From: Mycolicibacter senuensis
GTDB taxonomy: Bacteria; Actinomycetota; Actinomycetes; Mycobacteriales; Mycobacteriaceae
Direction of reading: 5' to 3'
Length of the DNA: 64,000 nt
Assembly (NCBI RefSeq): GCF_002101885.1
Contig: NZ_LQPS01000016.1
Span: 62,001 to 126,000 of the forward strand
The notes below the pieces were generated by a model. That model saw only the letters and a program-made list of their open reading frames with translations. It did not search any database and was not told the DNA's origin. This document shows positions 57,301 to 64,000 of the stretch, piece after piece (the first letter of the stretch is position 1; each line of letters begins with the position of its first letter). The position numbers were made by a program, and so were the translations under genes.

Positions 57301-58608
57301 TCGCAGCGGGTGGTCGCCCACCGGTCGCCGCCGACCCTGACCATCACGTTGCCGCGTCCGGTCGAGGTGGCCGGATTGCGGTTCGCCGCCAGTAGATCCC
57401 CGTTGCCGGCACGACCCACGCTGGTGGCCATCGACCTCGGCTCGGGCCCGCAGGTCCGGGAACTGGCGGACTCCGACGAACAGCGGGTGCGGCTGCAGCC
57501 CCGGGTGACCGACACCGTCTCGATCAGTCTGCTGGAATGGCAGGACGTGATCGACCGCACCGCGATCGGCTTCGACCAGCTCAAACCGCCCGGACTCGCC
57601 GAAGTCAGCGTGCTGGGCGCCGACGGCCGGCCGATCGCCGCCGCCGACTCCGCCCGCAACCGGTCACGCCCGGTCACCGTCGATTGCGGCAACGGCCCGA
57701 TCATCGCGATCGCCGGCCGGTTCGTCCACACCTCGATCAGCACCACCGTGGGTGCCCTGCTCGATGACGAGCCGGTGCGCGCCCAGGCCTGCGATCAGCG
57801 GCCCATCGCGCTGCCCCCCGGCGCGCAGGAGCTGCTGATCAGCCCGGGTTCGGCGTTCGTCGTCGACAGCGCCACGCTGTCCGGGCCGCTGGCAGGCCGC
57901 GATGTGGTCAGCACCGTGACGACGCCCGCCGACGTCGGCACGTGGAGCCCCGCCCGGCGCGAGGTCACGGTGTCCGAGGCGCCGGCGACCCGGGTGTTGA
58001 TCGTTCCGGAGAGCATCAACGGCGGTTGGGCGGCACGCACACCCGACGGCAGCCGCCTGACCCCGGTCGCGGTCAACGGATGGCAGCAGGGCTGGGTGGT
58101 GCCCGCCGGTACGGACGGCACGATCACGTTGACGTTCGGCCCCAACCGGATGTACCGCCTTGGGATGGCCGGCGGTCTGGCACTCCTGCCGCTGCTGGCC
58201 CTGCTGGCCTGGTGGCCGGCACGGCGGACCCGCAGTCCCGGCCCGCCGGCGCAGCCCTGGCAGCCCAGCCGGGGACAGCTGGGGATCGCCGCGCTGACGG
58301 TCGGCGCCCTGATCGCCGGTACTGCCGGCGCGGCGGTGTTCGGTACGGCGCTGATCGCGATGTTCGCGCTGCGCCATCGCCGGCGCGCGTTCGATACGAC
58401 CCGGCTCGGTTTGAGCGCCGGCGGGCTGATCCTGGCTGGGGCGGTGTTGTGCCGCCATCCGTGGCGATCGGTGGACGGCTATGCCGGCCATTCCGCGGGC
58501 GTGCAGCTGGCCGCTCTGGTCTCGGTCGCCGTGCTCGCCGCGACCGCCGCGGTGGTCGCAAGAGCGGCGGAGCCCGCGGAGCCGGGCGCAGCGGGCCACC
58601 GCGACTAA
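54331..58608 (+). CDS. aftD: Alpha-(1->3)-arabinofuranosyltransferase AftD
   Basis: 1425 residues from GTG 54331 behind GGAG (M. tuberculosis AftD, Rv0236c, about 1400). GT-C glycosyltransferase: the N-terminal 430 residues hold most membrane helices, and the catalytic extracellular loop after helix 1 begins with PGRISPDTKLDLTADPLRFLARAVNLW (Asp residues typical of GT-C active sites). A long periplasmic region follows, with at least one F5/8 type C carbohydrate-binding module (about 745-870: AIDGDSGTAWVSNALQSAVGQWLQIDFDHPL) and a second discoidin-like repeat (about 970-1080: GDPGTAWTASQRV). Further helices close the protein (about 1270-1420). Adds alpha-(1->3) arabinofuranose branches to arabinogalactan/lipoarabinomannan using decaprenylphosphoryl arabinose. 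Confidence 0.92.
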   Translation: MTMLSRRWLWLVGAIALACSFIQAPGRISPDTKLDLTADPLRFLARAVNLWSSELPFGQVQNQAYGYLFPHGAFFLLGDFVGVPGWVIQRLWWALLLTVGFWGLLRVAETLRIGTPTARLIGAAAFALSPRVLTTMGSISSETLPMMLAPWVLLPVIRALGAPGGEAPGRPVRALAGQAGVAVALMGAVNAVATLAGCLPAIVWWLCHRPNRRWWSFTGWWLLALALAVTWWLVALLLLGRVSPPFLDFIESAGVTTRWTSLTEMLRGTHSWTPFVAPNATAGAPLVTRPVLILGTCLVAAAGLAGLTGMLRRQLPGAGRLVTMLLIGVTLLAVGYAGGLGSPLAPAVQTFLDAAGAPLRNVHKLESVIRIPLVLGVTHLLGRIPLPGSAPAAVWRRAYVQPEHHKAAAVGLVVLTALMVSTSLAWTGRLTPPGTFSDLPQYWRDAAAWLDEHNNGGPTPGRVLVAPGAPFATQTWGTSHDEPLQVLSEIGAGPWGVRDSIPLTPPQTIRALDSVQRLFAAGRPSAGLADTLARQGISYLVVRNDLDPDTSRSARPLLVHRAVDGSPGLHRVARFGEPVGSGTVPGFVSDSGLRPAYPAIEIYRVGDPAAGANPGAPYLADLDALRRVAGGPEVLLRLDEHRRLRGEPVMGPVLMTADARRAGLGAPRSSGVTVTDTPLARETDYGRVDDHSSTLRAAGDTRHTHSRVPDYPTPGAATVFGGWIGGRLTASSSSSDATALPDVAPSTSPAAAIDGDSGTAWVSNALQSAVGQWLQIDFDHPLTNGTITLTPSATAVGAQVRRIQISTVNGTTTLRFDHAGEPLTAALPYGETPWVRITASGTEDGSPGVQFGITDLSVTQYDASGYAHPVDLRHTALVPAPPAGARVSQWDLGTGLPGRAGCAAASGSVRCAASMMLEPEEPATFSRTLNVPQPISVTPAVWVRPRQGPHLVDLIAEPGAARARGDADVLDVLGSAYAAADGDPGTAWTASQRVVAHRSPPTLTITLPRPVEVAGLRFAASRSPLPARPTLVAIDLGSGPQVRELADSDEQRVRLQPRVTDTVSISLLEWQDVIDRTAIGFDQLKPPGLAEVSVLGADGRPIAAADSARNRSRPVTVDCGNGPIIAIAGRFVHTSISTTVGALLDDEPVRAQACDQRPIALPPGAQELLISPGSAFVVDSATLSGPLAGRDVVSTVTTPADVGTWSPARREVTVSEAPATRVLIVPESINGGWAARTPDGSRLTPVAVNGWQQGWVVPAGTDGTITLTFGPNRMYRLGMAGGLALLPLLALLAWWPARRTRSPGPPAQPWQPSRGQLGIAALTVGALIAGTAGAAVFGTALIAMFALRHRRRAFDTTRLGLSAGGLILAGAVLCRHPWRSVDGYAGHSAGVQLAALVSVAVLAATAAVVARAAEPAEPGAAGHRD

Positions 58609-58649
58609 CACGGTGGTCGCCCCCGGTGGTCGCGAGCCCGGCGAGCCGG

Positions 58650-59588
58650 CTACTGCGCGGCCTCGAGCTTCTCGATCTGGGTGTTGAACAGTTGCACCAG
58701 CTCATCGGCGTGGGCGGCATCCTCCGACTCGTCATCGCCGGTTCGGAGCCCGATGTCATTGCTGCTGGCGACGACGAGCACGCCACGGTAGTAGCCGGAG
58801 ATCGTGGAGGCGGTGATCGCGATCGGCAGCCGGATGGCCGCCTTGCTGGAACTGGTGATCACCGTCGCGACCGCCCACGGCGGCACCCCGTCGGCCTCCA
58901 GCGGATTCAGCTGGATATCGGTGGTGACACTGCGCCCACCGGACTCGAAGGTCTGCTTGAACGACTGGCATTTGTCCACGAACGCCTTGAGGTCCGGGCG
59001 GTCCGGCGTCAGGGCCAGCCGAACCCTCATCGAGTGCAGGCCCCCGGGTTGCAGCTTGGCCAACGTCGCTGTCGCCGTCTGGGTGGCGGAACTGGGACTC
59101 GAGTAGAAATCAGCGCATTCCGGGGGGTCAACGGTCAGATTCGGCATCTCCGAGGGAGCGTCGCCGGCGCTGTTGACCCCGCTGATCCACTTGCCGCCGG
59201 AGGGGTCCGGGAAGGAGGCTCGCTCGACGAGCATGTCCGAGGTCAGCTCGGTGAGGTCCGGCTTCCGGGACGGTTTCTCCTCCGCGGTGAAGCGGCCACC
59301 GAAGCCCGCCATCAGTCCTATCCCGACTACGACCGCCGCCGCGACCGCCGCCAACGAGAGCCACAGCCCCTTGCGCGAGGTCTGTTGGGGCGCCGGCATC
59401 GGCCACGGCGCACCGTAGGGCGGATAGGGCACCGAGGCGCCGCCCGCGGCTGCGGGCTGACCGAAGTCGTCCAGCCACAACGGCCAGCCGGGTGGCGGGG
59501 GCGGCCACGACGGATCCGGCGCCCAGTTCGCGTCCGGCGCCCAGCCGGGCGGCGCAGGCGGCCAGTTGGGCGGGGGGTTGAAACGCAT
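58650..59588 (-). CDS. Pro/Trp-rich single-pass membrane protein, function unknown
   Basis: 312 residues from ATG 59588 (GGGAG upstream). The cytoplasmic N-terminus (1 to about 68) is a repeat-like proline/tryptophan-rich stretch: PPNWPPAPPGWAPDANWAPDPSW and so on. One membrane helix follows (about 75-97, LWLSLAAVAAAVVVGIGLMAGF), then an extracytoplasmic domain of about 210 residues with two cysteines (CADFYSS and VDKCQSF) that may form a disulfide, as in PknH-type sensor domains. M. tuberculosis has a different membrane protein (Rv0235c) at this spot as I recall. I do not assign a function. Confidence 0.75.
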   Translation of the reverse strand: MRFNPPPNWPPAPPGWAPDANWAPDPSWPPPPPGWPLWLDDFGQPAAAGGASVPYPPYGAPWPMPAPQQTSRKGLWLSLAAVAAAVVVGIGLMAGFGGRFTAEEKPSRKPDLTELTSDMLVERASFPDPSGGKWISGVNSAGDAPSEMPNLTVDPPECADFYSSPSSATQTATATLAKLQPGGLHSMRVRLALTPDRPDLKAFVDKCQSFKQTFESGGRSVTTDIQLNPLEADGVPPWAVATVITSSSKAAIRLPIAITASTISGYYRGVLVVASSNDIGLRTGDDESEDAAHADELVQLFNTQIEKLEAAQ

Positions 59589-59699
59589 CCGGGACTCCCG
59601 TATCGATGTACTGACGCTGGCTCGTCGCGAGCCTACGCGGTTCGATAGTGGCAGGCTGGACCTACACACCCCCCGACGCAGCGTCCGAAGGAGACTCGC

Positions 59700-61079
59700 G
59701 TGCCCGCAATTGCCACCACCAACCCGGCAACCGGCGAGACGGTCAAGACGTTCACCGCGGCGACTGAGGCGCAGATCGAGGCCGCGATCGCTCGTGCGGC
59801 GGCCCGCTTCGCCGAGTACCGTCGCACCGATTTCGCCCAGCGCGCCCGCTGGACGCATGCCGCCGCCGATCTACTGGAAGCCGAAGCCGACGACGTCGCC
59901 GCGATGATGACGCTGGAGATGGGCAAGACGTTGACGTCGGCCAAGGCCGAAGCGCTCAAATGCGTGAAGGGCTTCCGGTTCTACGCCGATCACAGCCAAG
60001 CGCTGCTGGCCGACGAGCCCGCCCCCGACGCCTCGGCGGTCAACGCGTCCAAGGCGTTCGCGCGTTACCAGCCGCTCGGGGTGGTGCTGGCCGTGATGCC
60101 GTGGAACTTTCCGCTCTGGCAAGCGGTGCGGTTCGCCGCGCCGGCCCTGATGGCCGGCAACGTCGGCCTGCTCAAACACGCCTCCAACGTGCCGCAGACC
60201 GCGCTCTACCTCGCCGACTTGTTGTCCCGTGCCGGTTTTCCCGATGGCTGCTTCCAGACCCTGCTGATCGGATCGGGCGCCGTGGAGCGGGTGCTGCGCG
60301 ACCCGCGGGTGGCTGCGGCGACCCTGACCGGCAGCGAGCCCGCCGGGCGGTCGGTTGCGGCCATCGCCGGCGACGAGGTGAAACACACCGTGCTGGAGTT
60401 GGGCGGCAGCGACCCGTTCATCGTGATGCCGTCTGCCGACCTGGACGCCGCGGTGGCTACCGCGGTCAAGGCCCGGGTGCAGAACAACGGCCAATCCTGC
60501 ATCGCGGCAAAACGATTCATCGTCCACACCGACGTCTACGACGACTTCGTCACCGAGTTCACCGCCCAGATGTCGGCGCTGCGGGTCGGTGATCCGACCG
60601 ACTCGGACACCGACGTCGGGCCGCTGGCCACCGAGCAGGGCCGCGACGAGGTCGAACAGCAGGTGGACACCGCGGCGGCGGCCGGCGCGGTGATCCAGTG
60701 CGGCGGGAAGCGACTCGACCGGCCGGGCTGGTTCTACCCGCCGACCGTGATCACCGACATCACCCGTGACATGGCACTGTTCACCGAGGAGGTGTTCGGC
60801 CCGGTGGCCTCGGTGTACCGGGCCGCGGACGCCGACGAGGCGATCGAGATCGCCAACGCCACCACGTTCGGTCTGGGGTCCAACGCCTGGACCCGCGACG
60901 AGGCCGAGATCAGCCGGTTCGCCGACGAGATCGAAGCCGGTCAGGTCTTCATCAACGGCATGACGGTGTCCTACCCGGAGTTGCCGTTCGGCGGCATCAA
61001 GAGGTCGGGCTACGGCCGGGAACTGTCCGGCCACGGCATTCGGGAGTTCTGCAACCTCAAGACGGTCTGGGTGGCCTGA
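59700..61079 (+). CDS. gabD1: Succinate-semialdehyde dehydrogenase GabD1
   Basis: 459 residues. NAD(P)-dependent aldehyde dehydrogenase: MPWNFPLW (133-140), LELGGSDPFIV with general-base Glu233, NNGQSCIAAKR with nucleophile Cys267, and EEVFGPVASVYR. GTG 59700 follows GAAGGAGA. Converts succinic semialdehyde to succinate; in mycobacteria GabD1 and GabD2 have been discussed as completing a route around 2-oxoglutarate dehydrogenase. Orthologue of Rv0234c. Converges on the R2lox gene. Confidence 0.9.
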   Translation: MPAIATTNPATGETVKTFTAATEAQIEAAIARAAARFAEYRRTDFAQRARWTHAAADLLEAEADDVAAMMTLEMGKTLTSAKAEALKCVKGFRFYADHSQALLADEPAPDASAVNASKAFARYQPLGVVLAVMPWNFPLWQAVRFAAPALMAGNVGLLKHASNVPQTALYLADLLSRAGFPDGCFQTLLIGSGAVERVLRDPRVAAATLTGSEPAGRSVAAIAGDEVKHTVLELGGSDPFIVMPSADLDAAVATAVKARVQNNGQSCIAAKRFIVHTDVYDDFVTEFTAQMSALRVGDPTDSDTDVGPLATEQGRDEVEQQVDTAAAAGAVIQCGGKRLDRPGWFYPPTVITDITRDMALFTEEVFGPVASVYRAADADEAIEIANATTFGLGSNAWTRDEAEISRFADEIEAGQVFINGMTVSYPELPFGGIKRSGYGRELSGHGIREFCNLKTVWVA

Positions 61080-61099
61080 GGACTGGTTCGTGCGCGCGC

Positions 61100-62041
61100 T
61101 CAGGCGGAGGCGGCCAGCACCTTTCGGTCTTCGTCGGCGAAGGTGTCCTCGAGTTGCACCGGCGAATAGTCCAGGTCGATCTCGCCGACCGGGCGGCCGC
61201 GGGCGCTGCTGATCGTGCCGAACCGCCGAGTCCCCTTGTCCATCGAGTACTGCAGCAACTCGTCGGCGGACAATCCGAACGGGATGTCGTCGCCGTAGAT
61301 GCGGTCACCCTCCGCGGTGTAACTCACCAACAGCGGCAGTAGTTCGTTCATGCGTGTCTCGAACACCGCCCAGTTGGCATCATCGCCGGCGACGTGCCGC
61401 CGGCAGGTGAAAGTGCCCCATGCCATGTGGCGCCGTTCGTCGTCGGCGATGTGCCCGATCAGCGCCTGCATGCCCGGAAGCACCCCGCGCTGCACGCAGA
61501 TCTTGTGCCAGGCGTAGTAGCCGGTCAGCGCCAGCGTGCCCTCGACGAAGTGGTTGTAGGTCACCGACGCCCGGACCTGGGAGGCCGGTGACGCATCGAT
61601 CGAGAGCGCCTCGAGTGATGCCGGCAGCTCCTCGTTGAATATCCGCAAGTAGGAGGGCAGGGCGTCGAGGTAGCCGTGCAGGTCGTCGGTTATCCCGACG
61701 GCGTCCAGCCACATCCGGAACACCTGGGTGTGCTTGGCCTCTTCGAACGCGAACTGGGTCAGGTACATCTCGTCGCCGAGCCGGCCCTCGGCGCGCATCG
61801 CCGCCATGAAGGGCTGGATGTCCTGGGTGACCGACTCCTCGCCGGCGATGAACTGCGCACACAGCCGGATGGCGTAGTCGCGTTCCCGCTCGGTCAGCGT
61901 TTCCCAGTCCTCCCGGTCGCGGGAGAAGTCGATGTCGGCGGGATCCCAGAATTTCGCGTTGCCGCCGGCGAACAGCTTGAGCGGCAGGCTGTCCCAGTTC
62001 AGCCCGCCGGCGGCCAATGAGTCGTAGTGGGTGCGGGTCAT
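61100..62041 (-). CDS. R2-like ligand-binding oxidase (R2lox)
   Basis: 313 residues (Rv0233, 314). Ferritin-like four-helix protein with a heterodinuclear Mn/Fe site. All known residues are at the same numbers as in M. tuberculosis R2lox: ligands Glu68, Glu101, His104, Glu167, Glu202, His205, and the Val71-Tyr162 pair that forms the ether crosslink. It binds a long-chain fatty acid at the metal site and carries out two-electron oxidations; it is not a ribonucleotide reductase despite the old nrdB label. The ATG overlaps the stop of the TetR gene upstream (ATGA), so the two are coupled. Confidence 0.93.
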   Translation of the reverse strand: MTRTHYDSLAAGGLNWDSLPLKLFAGGNAKFWDPADIDFSRDREDWETLTERERDYAIRLCAQFIAGEESVTQDIQPFMAAMRAEGRLGDEMYLTQFAFEEAKHTQVFRMWLDAVGITDDLHGYLDALPSYLRIFNEELPASLEALSIDASPASQVRASVTYNHFVEGTLALTGYYAWHKICVQRGVLPGMQALIGHIADDERRHMAWGTFTCRRHVAGDDANWAVFETRMNELLPLLVSYTAEGDRIYGDDIPFGLSADELLQYSMDKGTRRFGTISSARGRPVGEIDLDYSPVQLEDTFADEDRKVLAASA

Positions 62042-62721
62042 GGAACTGCCTCCTCGGATTGCTGGCGATGGCGAGTTCTCTCGCCGCCGAATGCCGCGGC
62101 CAGCACGGCGACCAACCGGCGGATCGCCAGGGCCGGTTGTTCCGGAGTGTGCTCGTCGAGCCCGAGGACCGGGTCGATGCCGCGCAGGTATGGGGCCAGT
62201 GCCAGGTGCGGGACGATCAGCAGCAGCAGCGACAGCAGCGCACCGGTGTCGGCGTCGGCACGCAGGTCTCCCCGCGCCTGAGCGTCGTCGACCAGCGGGC
62301 GCAGCACCTCCAGGTAGTGGCGGTGGACGACGGTCCGCACGCTGATCCGGGCGTCGGTGTCGGTCTCCATGCTGGCCGCGGCATGCAGCGCCCGCTCACG
62401 GGGGTGATCGGCGAAGTAGGCGACCCACACGTCGAGCATGTCGGTGAGGAACTCGAAGAACGGCCGGCTGGCGTCGAGTTCGACGATCCGCCGCTCCATG
62501 TAGGACCGCACCCGCTGGCCGACGGTGTCGGCGACGAACGCGTACAGGTCTGCCTTGTCGGCGAAGTACTGGAACAGGCTGCCCTTGGCGACCTCGGCGC
62601 GCCGAGCGATGACGTTGAGACTGCCGCGTGAGAAACCCCGCGCGCTGAACTCCGCCTCCGCAGCCTCCAACACGGCGGCCCGGCGCACCGGGTCGACCCG
62701 TCCCCACGTCACCGTCGGCAT
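62038..62721 (-). CDS. TetR family regulator of the R2lox operon (Rv0232-like)
   Basis: 227 residues (Rv0232, 229). TetR DNA-binding domain at about 12-60: [50 protein letters not shown]. Helical ligand domain behind it. Start ATG 62721 with GAGGTGG upstream. A palindrome overlapping its -10 box (62739-62757) suggests autorepression, which would also control R2lox on the same transcript. Confidence 0.88.
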   Translation of the reverse strand: MPTVTWGRVDPVRRAAVLEAAEAEFSARGFSRGSLNVIARRAEVAKGSLFQYFADKADLYAFVADTVGQRVRSYMERRIVELDASRPFFEFLTDMLDVWVAYFADHPRERALHAAASMETDTDARISVRTVVHRHYLEVLRPLVDDAQARGDLRADADTGALLSLLLLIVPHLALAPYLRGIDPVLGLDEHTPEQPALAIRRLVAVLAAAFGGERTRHRQQSEEAVP

Positions 62722-62738
62722 CGGACCACCTCACTGGA

Positions 62739-62757
62739 ATGACCCCTGGTCATCCTA
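62739..62757 (-). promoter_or_regulatory. Operator and -10 box of the TetR-R2lox operon
   Basis: ATGACC-CCT-GGTCAT (62739-62753) is a perfect 6-bp inverted repeat next to TAGGAT (62757-62752, minus strand), a mycobacterial -10 element. The repeat covers the expected transcription start near 62745. Confidence 0.55.
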
Positions 62758-62769
62758 GTGTGAGGCACG

Positions 62770-63375
62770 TCACGTTTCAAGGGTCAGATTGTCCGCGACT
62801 CCCACCACCCGGGTGGCCAGATGGTCGAGTGCGGCGAGGGTGGTCTCGTCCAGGTCGTTCTGGTTCTCCGGCCCGGTGACGTGCCCGACACCGTAGGGGT
62901 TGCCGTCGGCGAACTTCAGCGGGTCGGTGTAGCCCGGCGGCACCAGGATGCCGCCGAAGTGCATCAGCGTGACGTAGAGATTCAACAAGGTGGATTCCTG
63001 CCCGCCGTGCACGGTCTGGCTGGAGGTGAAGCCGGCGTAGACCTTGTCGGCCAGCGCCCCCTTGGCCCACAGCCCGCCCAGACCGTCGATGAAGGCGCGA
63101 AACTGCGCCGACGGGGAGCCGAATCGTGTGGGCGAGCCGAAGATCACGGCATCCGCCCAGACGATGTCATCGCCGGTGGCGGCCGGCAGGTCTTTGGTCG
63201 CCTCATAGTTGGCGGTCCAGGCCGGGTTCTGGGCGAATGTGGCCGGATCGCGCGTCTCCGCGACGTGCCGCAGGCGCACCTCCGCGCCGGCGGCCTCGCC
63301 GGCCCGGGCCACCCGATGTGCCATCGCGGTGCCGTGTCCGGTGGCCGAATAGTAGATAACCGCCAACTTCGTCAT
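62770..63375 (-). CDS. wrbA: NAD(P)H:quinone oxidoreductase, WrbA type
   Basis: 201 residues. Flavodoxin-like fold: FMN phosphate loop YYSATGHGTAMAH (9-21), FGSPTRFGSPSAQFRAFID (79-97), then FTSSQTVHGGQESTLLNLYVTLMHFGGILVPPGY and ENQNDLDETTLAALDHLATRV typical of WrbA. Two-electron reduction of quinones, protecting from semiquinone radicals. AAAGGAGAG lies upstream of the ATG. It follows the LLM gene and a decayed gene on the same strand. Confidence 0.88.
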   Translation of the reverse strand: MTKLAVIYYSATGHGTAMAHRVARAGEAAGAEVRLRHVAETRDPATFAQNPAWTANYEATKDLPAATGDDIVWADAVIFGSPTRFGSPSAQFRAFIDGLGGLWAKGALADKVYAGFTSSQTVHGGQESTLLNLYVTLMHFGGILVPPGYTDPLKFADGNPYGVGHVTGPENQNDLDETTLAALDHLATRVVGVADNLTLET

Positions 63376-63391
63376 TCTCGCTCTCTCCTTT

Positions 63392-63551
63392 TCATTCGGC
63401 GCCTGTGAGCAGGCGTGTCATCTCATCGACTTCTGCGCTGACCGGATCGCCGGGTCGGGGTCCACGCAGTTCCAGCAGCCGGGCGAAGTGCTTGGCCGCC
63501 TTGGAAATCGGGTTCGGGCAGTCTCACCGGCGCCCCCGGTCGCCGCGTCAT
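63392..63551 (-). pseudogene. Gene remnant between the LLM and wrbA genes (possibly FMN reductase)
   Basis: An ATG at 63551 overlaps the LLM stop codon (ATGA), as expected for a coupled downstream gene, but the frame (MTRRPGAP...) becomes nonsense. In another frame the last 40 codons read NPISKAAKHFARLLELRG and EVDEMTRLLTGAE, a plausible protein C-terminus, ending at 63392. The middle of the gene seems deleted. LLM genes in actinobacteria are often followed in this way by an FMN reductase gene, which is my guess for what was lost. Confidence 0.4.
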
Positions 63552-64000
63552 GACGCCCTGCCGATCGGGGGCGCGGCCGCGGCCTCGACCAGCGACTGAT
63601 GTGTCGGCGCACCGGGGACATGGGCGGGCCGACGGACGGCGAACTCCTTGCGCAGTACCGGGACGACGTGCTCACCGAGTAGATCGAGCTGCTCCAGCAC
63701 CGTCTTGAGCGGCAGGCCGGCGTGGTCGATCAGGAACAGTTGGCGTTGGTAGTCGCCGACGTAGTCCCGGAACCCCAGCGTCTTGTCGATCACCTGTTGC
63801 GGCGAGCCGACCGTCAGCGGGGTCTGGGCGCTGAACTCCTCCAGGCTCGGGCCGTGGCCGTAGACCGGCGCGTTGTCGAAGTAGGGCCGGAATTCGCTGA
63901 CCGCGTCCTGGCTGTTGGGCCGCATGAACACCTGGCCGCCCAGACCGACGATCGCCTGATCGGCACTGCCGTGGCCGTAATGCTCGAAACGCTGCCGGTA
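63548..64000 (-). CDS. LLM class flavin-dependent oxidoreductase, 3' part
   Basis: The frame is open at the right edge of the window; 150 C-terminal residues are visible, beginning YRQRFEHYGHG and continuing AIVGLGGQVFMRPNSQDAVSEFRPYFDNAPVYG, TVGSPQQVIDKTLGFRDYVGDYQRQLFLIDHAGLPLKTVLEQLDLLGEHVVPVLRKEF. These are typical of the C-terminal part of bacterial luciferase-like monooxygenases (the CE1758-type group by style): an SPQQVIDK substrate-domain helix and a terminal EQ(L/I)xLLGexVlPxLRkEf. It would use reduced FMN. The catalytic N-terminal part lies outside the window. Confidence 0.8.
   Translation of the reverse strand, partial: YRQRFEHYGHGSADQAIVGLGGQVFMRPNSQDAVSEFRPYFDNAPVYGHGPSLEEFSAQTPLTVGSPQQVIDKTLGFRDYVGDYQRQLFLIDHAGLPLKTVLEQLDLLGEHVVPVLRKEFAVRRPAHVPGAPTHQSLVEAAAAPPIGRAS

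Noticed and set aside
61100..62041. Calling the gene a ribonucleotide reductase small subunit (nrdB)
   Set aside because: The Val71/Tyr162 crosslink residues and ligand set are those of R2lox, and no nrdA is nearby.

Overview
The window is high-GC actinobacterial DNA from a Mycobacterium-type organism (Mycolicibacterium/Mycolicibacter or a relative). The evidence is the gene content: AftD arabinofuranosyltransferase, FabG4/HtdX/FadA2, FadE5, LpqI, R2lox, the Sdh1-type succinate dehydrogenase, NirBD with an NnaR-type regulator, AAC(2')-I, and many FadD/FadE genes. From memory of M. tuberculosis H37Rv, the backbone follows Rv0275c down to Rv0232 in reverse orientation, broken by accessory insertions. 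No rRNA, tRNA, CRISPR array or intact insertion sequence was seen.

Layout. (1) 0-8.6 kb: an exported protein made of two near-identical repeats, two TetR regulators around a VOC protein, a 2-hydroxyacid dehydrogenase, the double acyl-CoA dehydrogenase FadE6, an orphan secreted protein and a DoxD-DoxA fusion. (2) 8.6-11.6 kb: FadD2 divergent from a LigD-type primase-polymerase. (3) 11.6-17.4 kb: an accessory fatty-acid operon (acyl-CoA dehydrogenase, APH-type kinase, SDR, acyl-CoA ligase) divergent from a fused XRE-TetR regulator; it looks like a split version of the ACAD10/ACAD11 system. (4) 17.4-24.2 kb: 5-oxoprolinase genes, an iron-siderophore lipoprotein and AAC(2')-I. (5) 24.1-28.1 kb: an inserted SulP transporter and an SbtA-type bicarbonate transporter flanking a 955-base non-coding stretch. 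(6) 28.4-36.6 kb: nitrate/nitrite assimilation, with two NarK transporters, a stand-alone copy of the NnaR DNA-binding domain, a CbiX-type chelatase, full-length NnaR, and nirBD on the other strand. (7) 36.8-41.3 kb: Hsp20 and the succinate dehydrogenase operon. (8) 41.3-48.1 kb: two aldo-keto reductases, an inositol monophosphatase, a flavin reductase, FadE5, a decayed AraC/GlxA regulator and a DJ-1 protein. (9) 48.3-58.6 kb: FadA2, FabG4, HtdX, a TetR, LpqI, a small membrane protein and AftD. (10) 58.6-64 kb: a proline/tryptophan-rich membrane protein, GabD1, R2lox with its TetR, a WrbA-type quinone reductase and the 3' part of a luciferase-like monooxygenase.

How the parts fit. Much of the window serves lipid and acyl-CoA metabolism. 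Three TTAC-N6-GTAA palindromes, upstream of fadE5, between fadA2 and fabG4, and in front of the Rv0238-like TetR, suggest one local regulon. The nitrogen block carries a four-half-site GlnR-like box in front of the partial NnaR gene. The hsp promoter carries an HspR (HAIR) site overlapping an ECF-type promoter. Points most worth following up are the split ACAD10/11-like operon, the duplicated NarK/NnaR module with its sensorless regulator, the TTAC-N6-GTAA regulon, and the SulP/SbtA insertion whose SulP reading frame runs 172 bases into the antisense strand of the aminoglycoside acetyltransferase gene.
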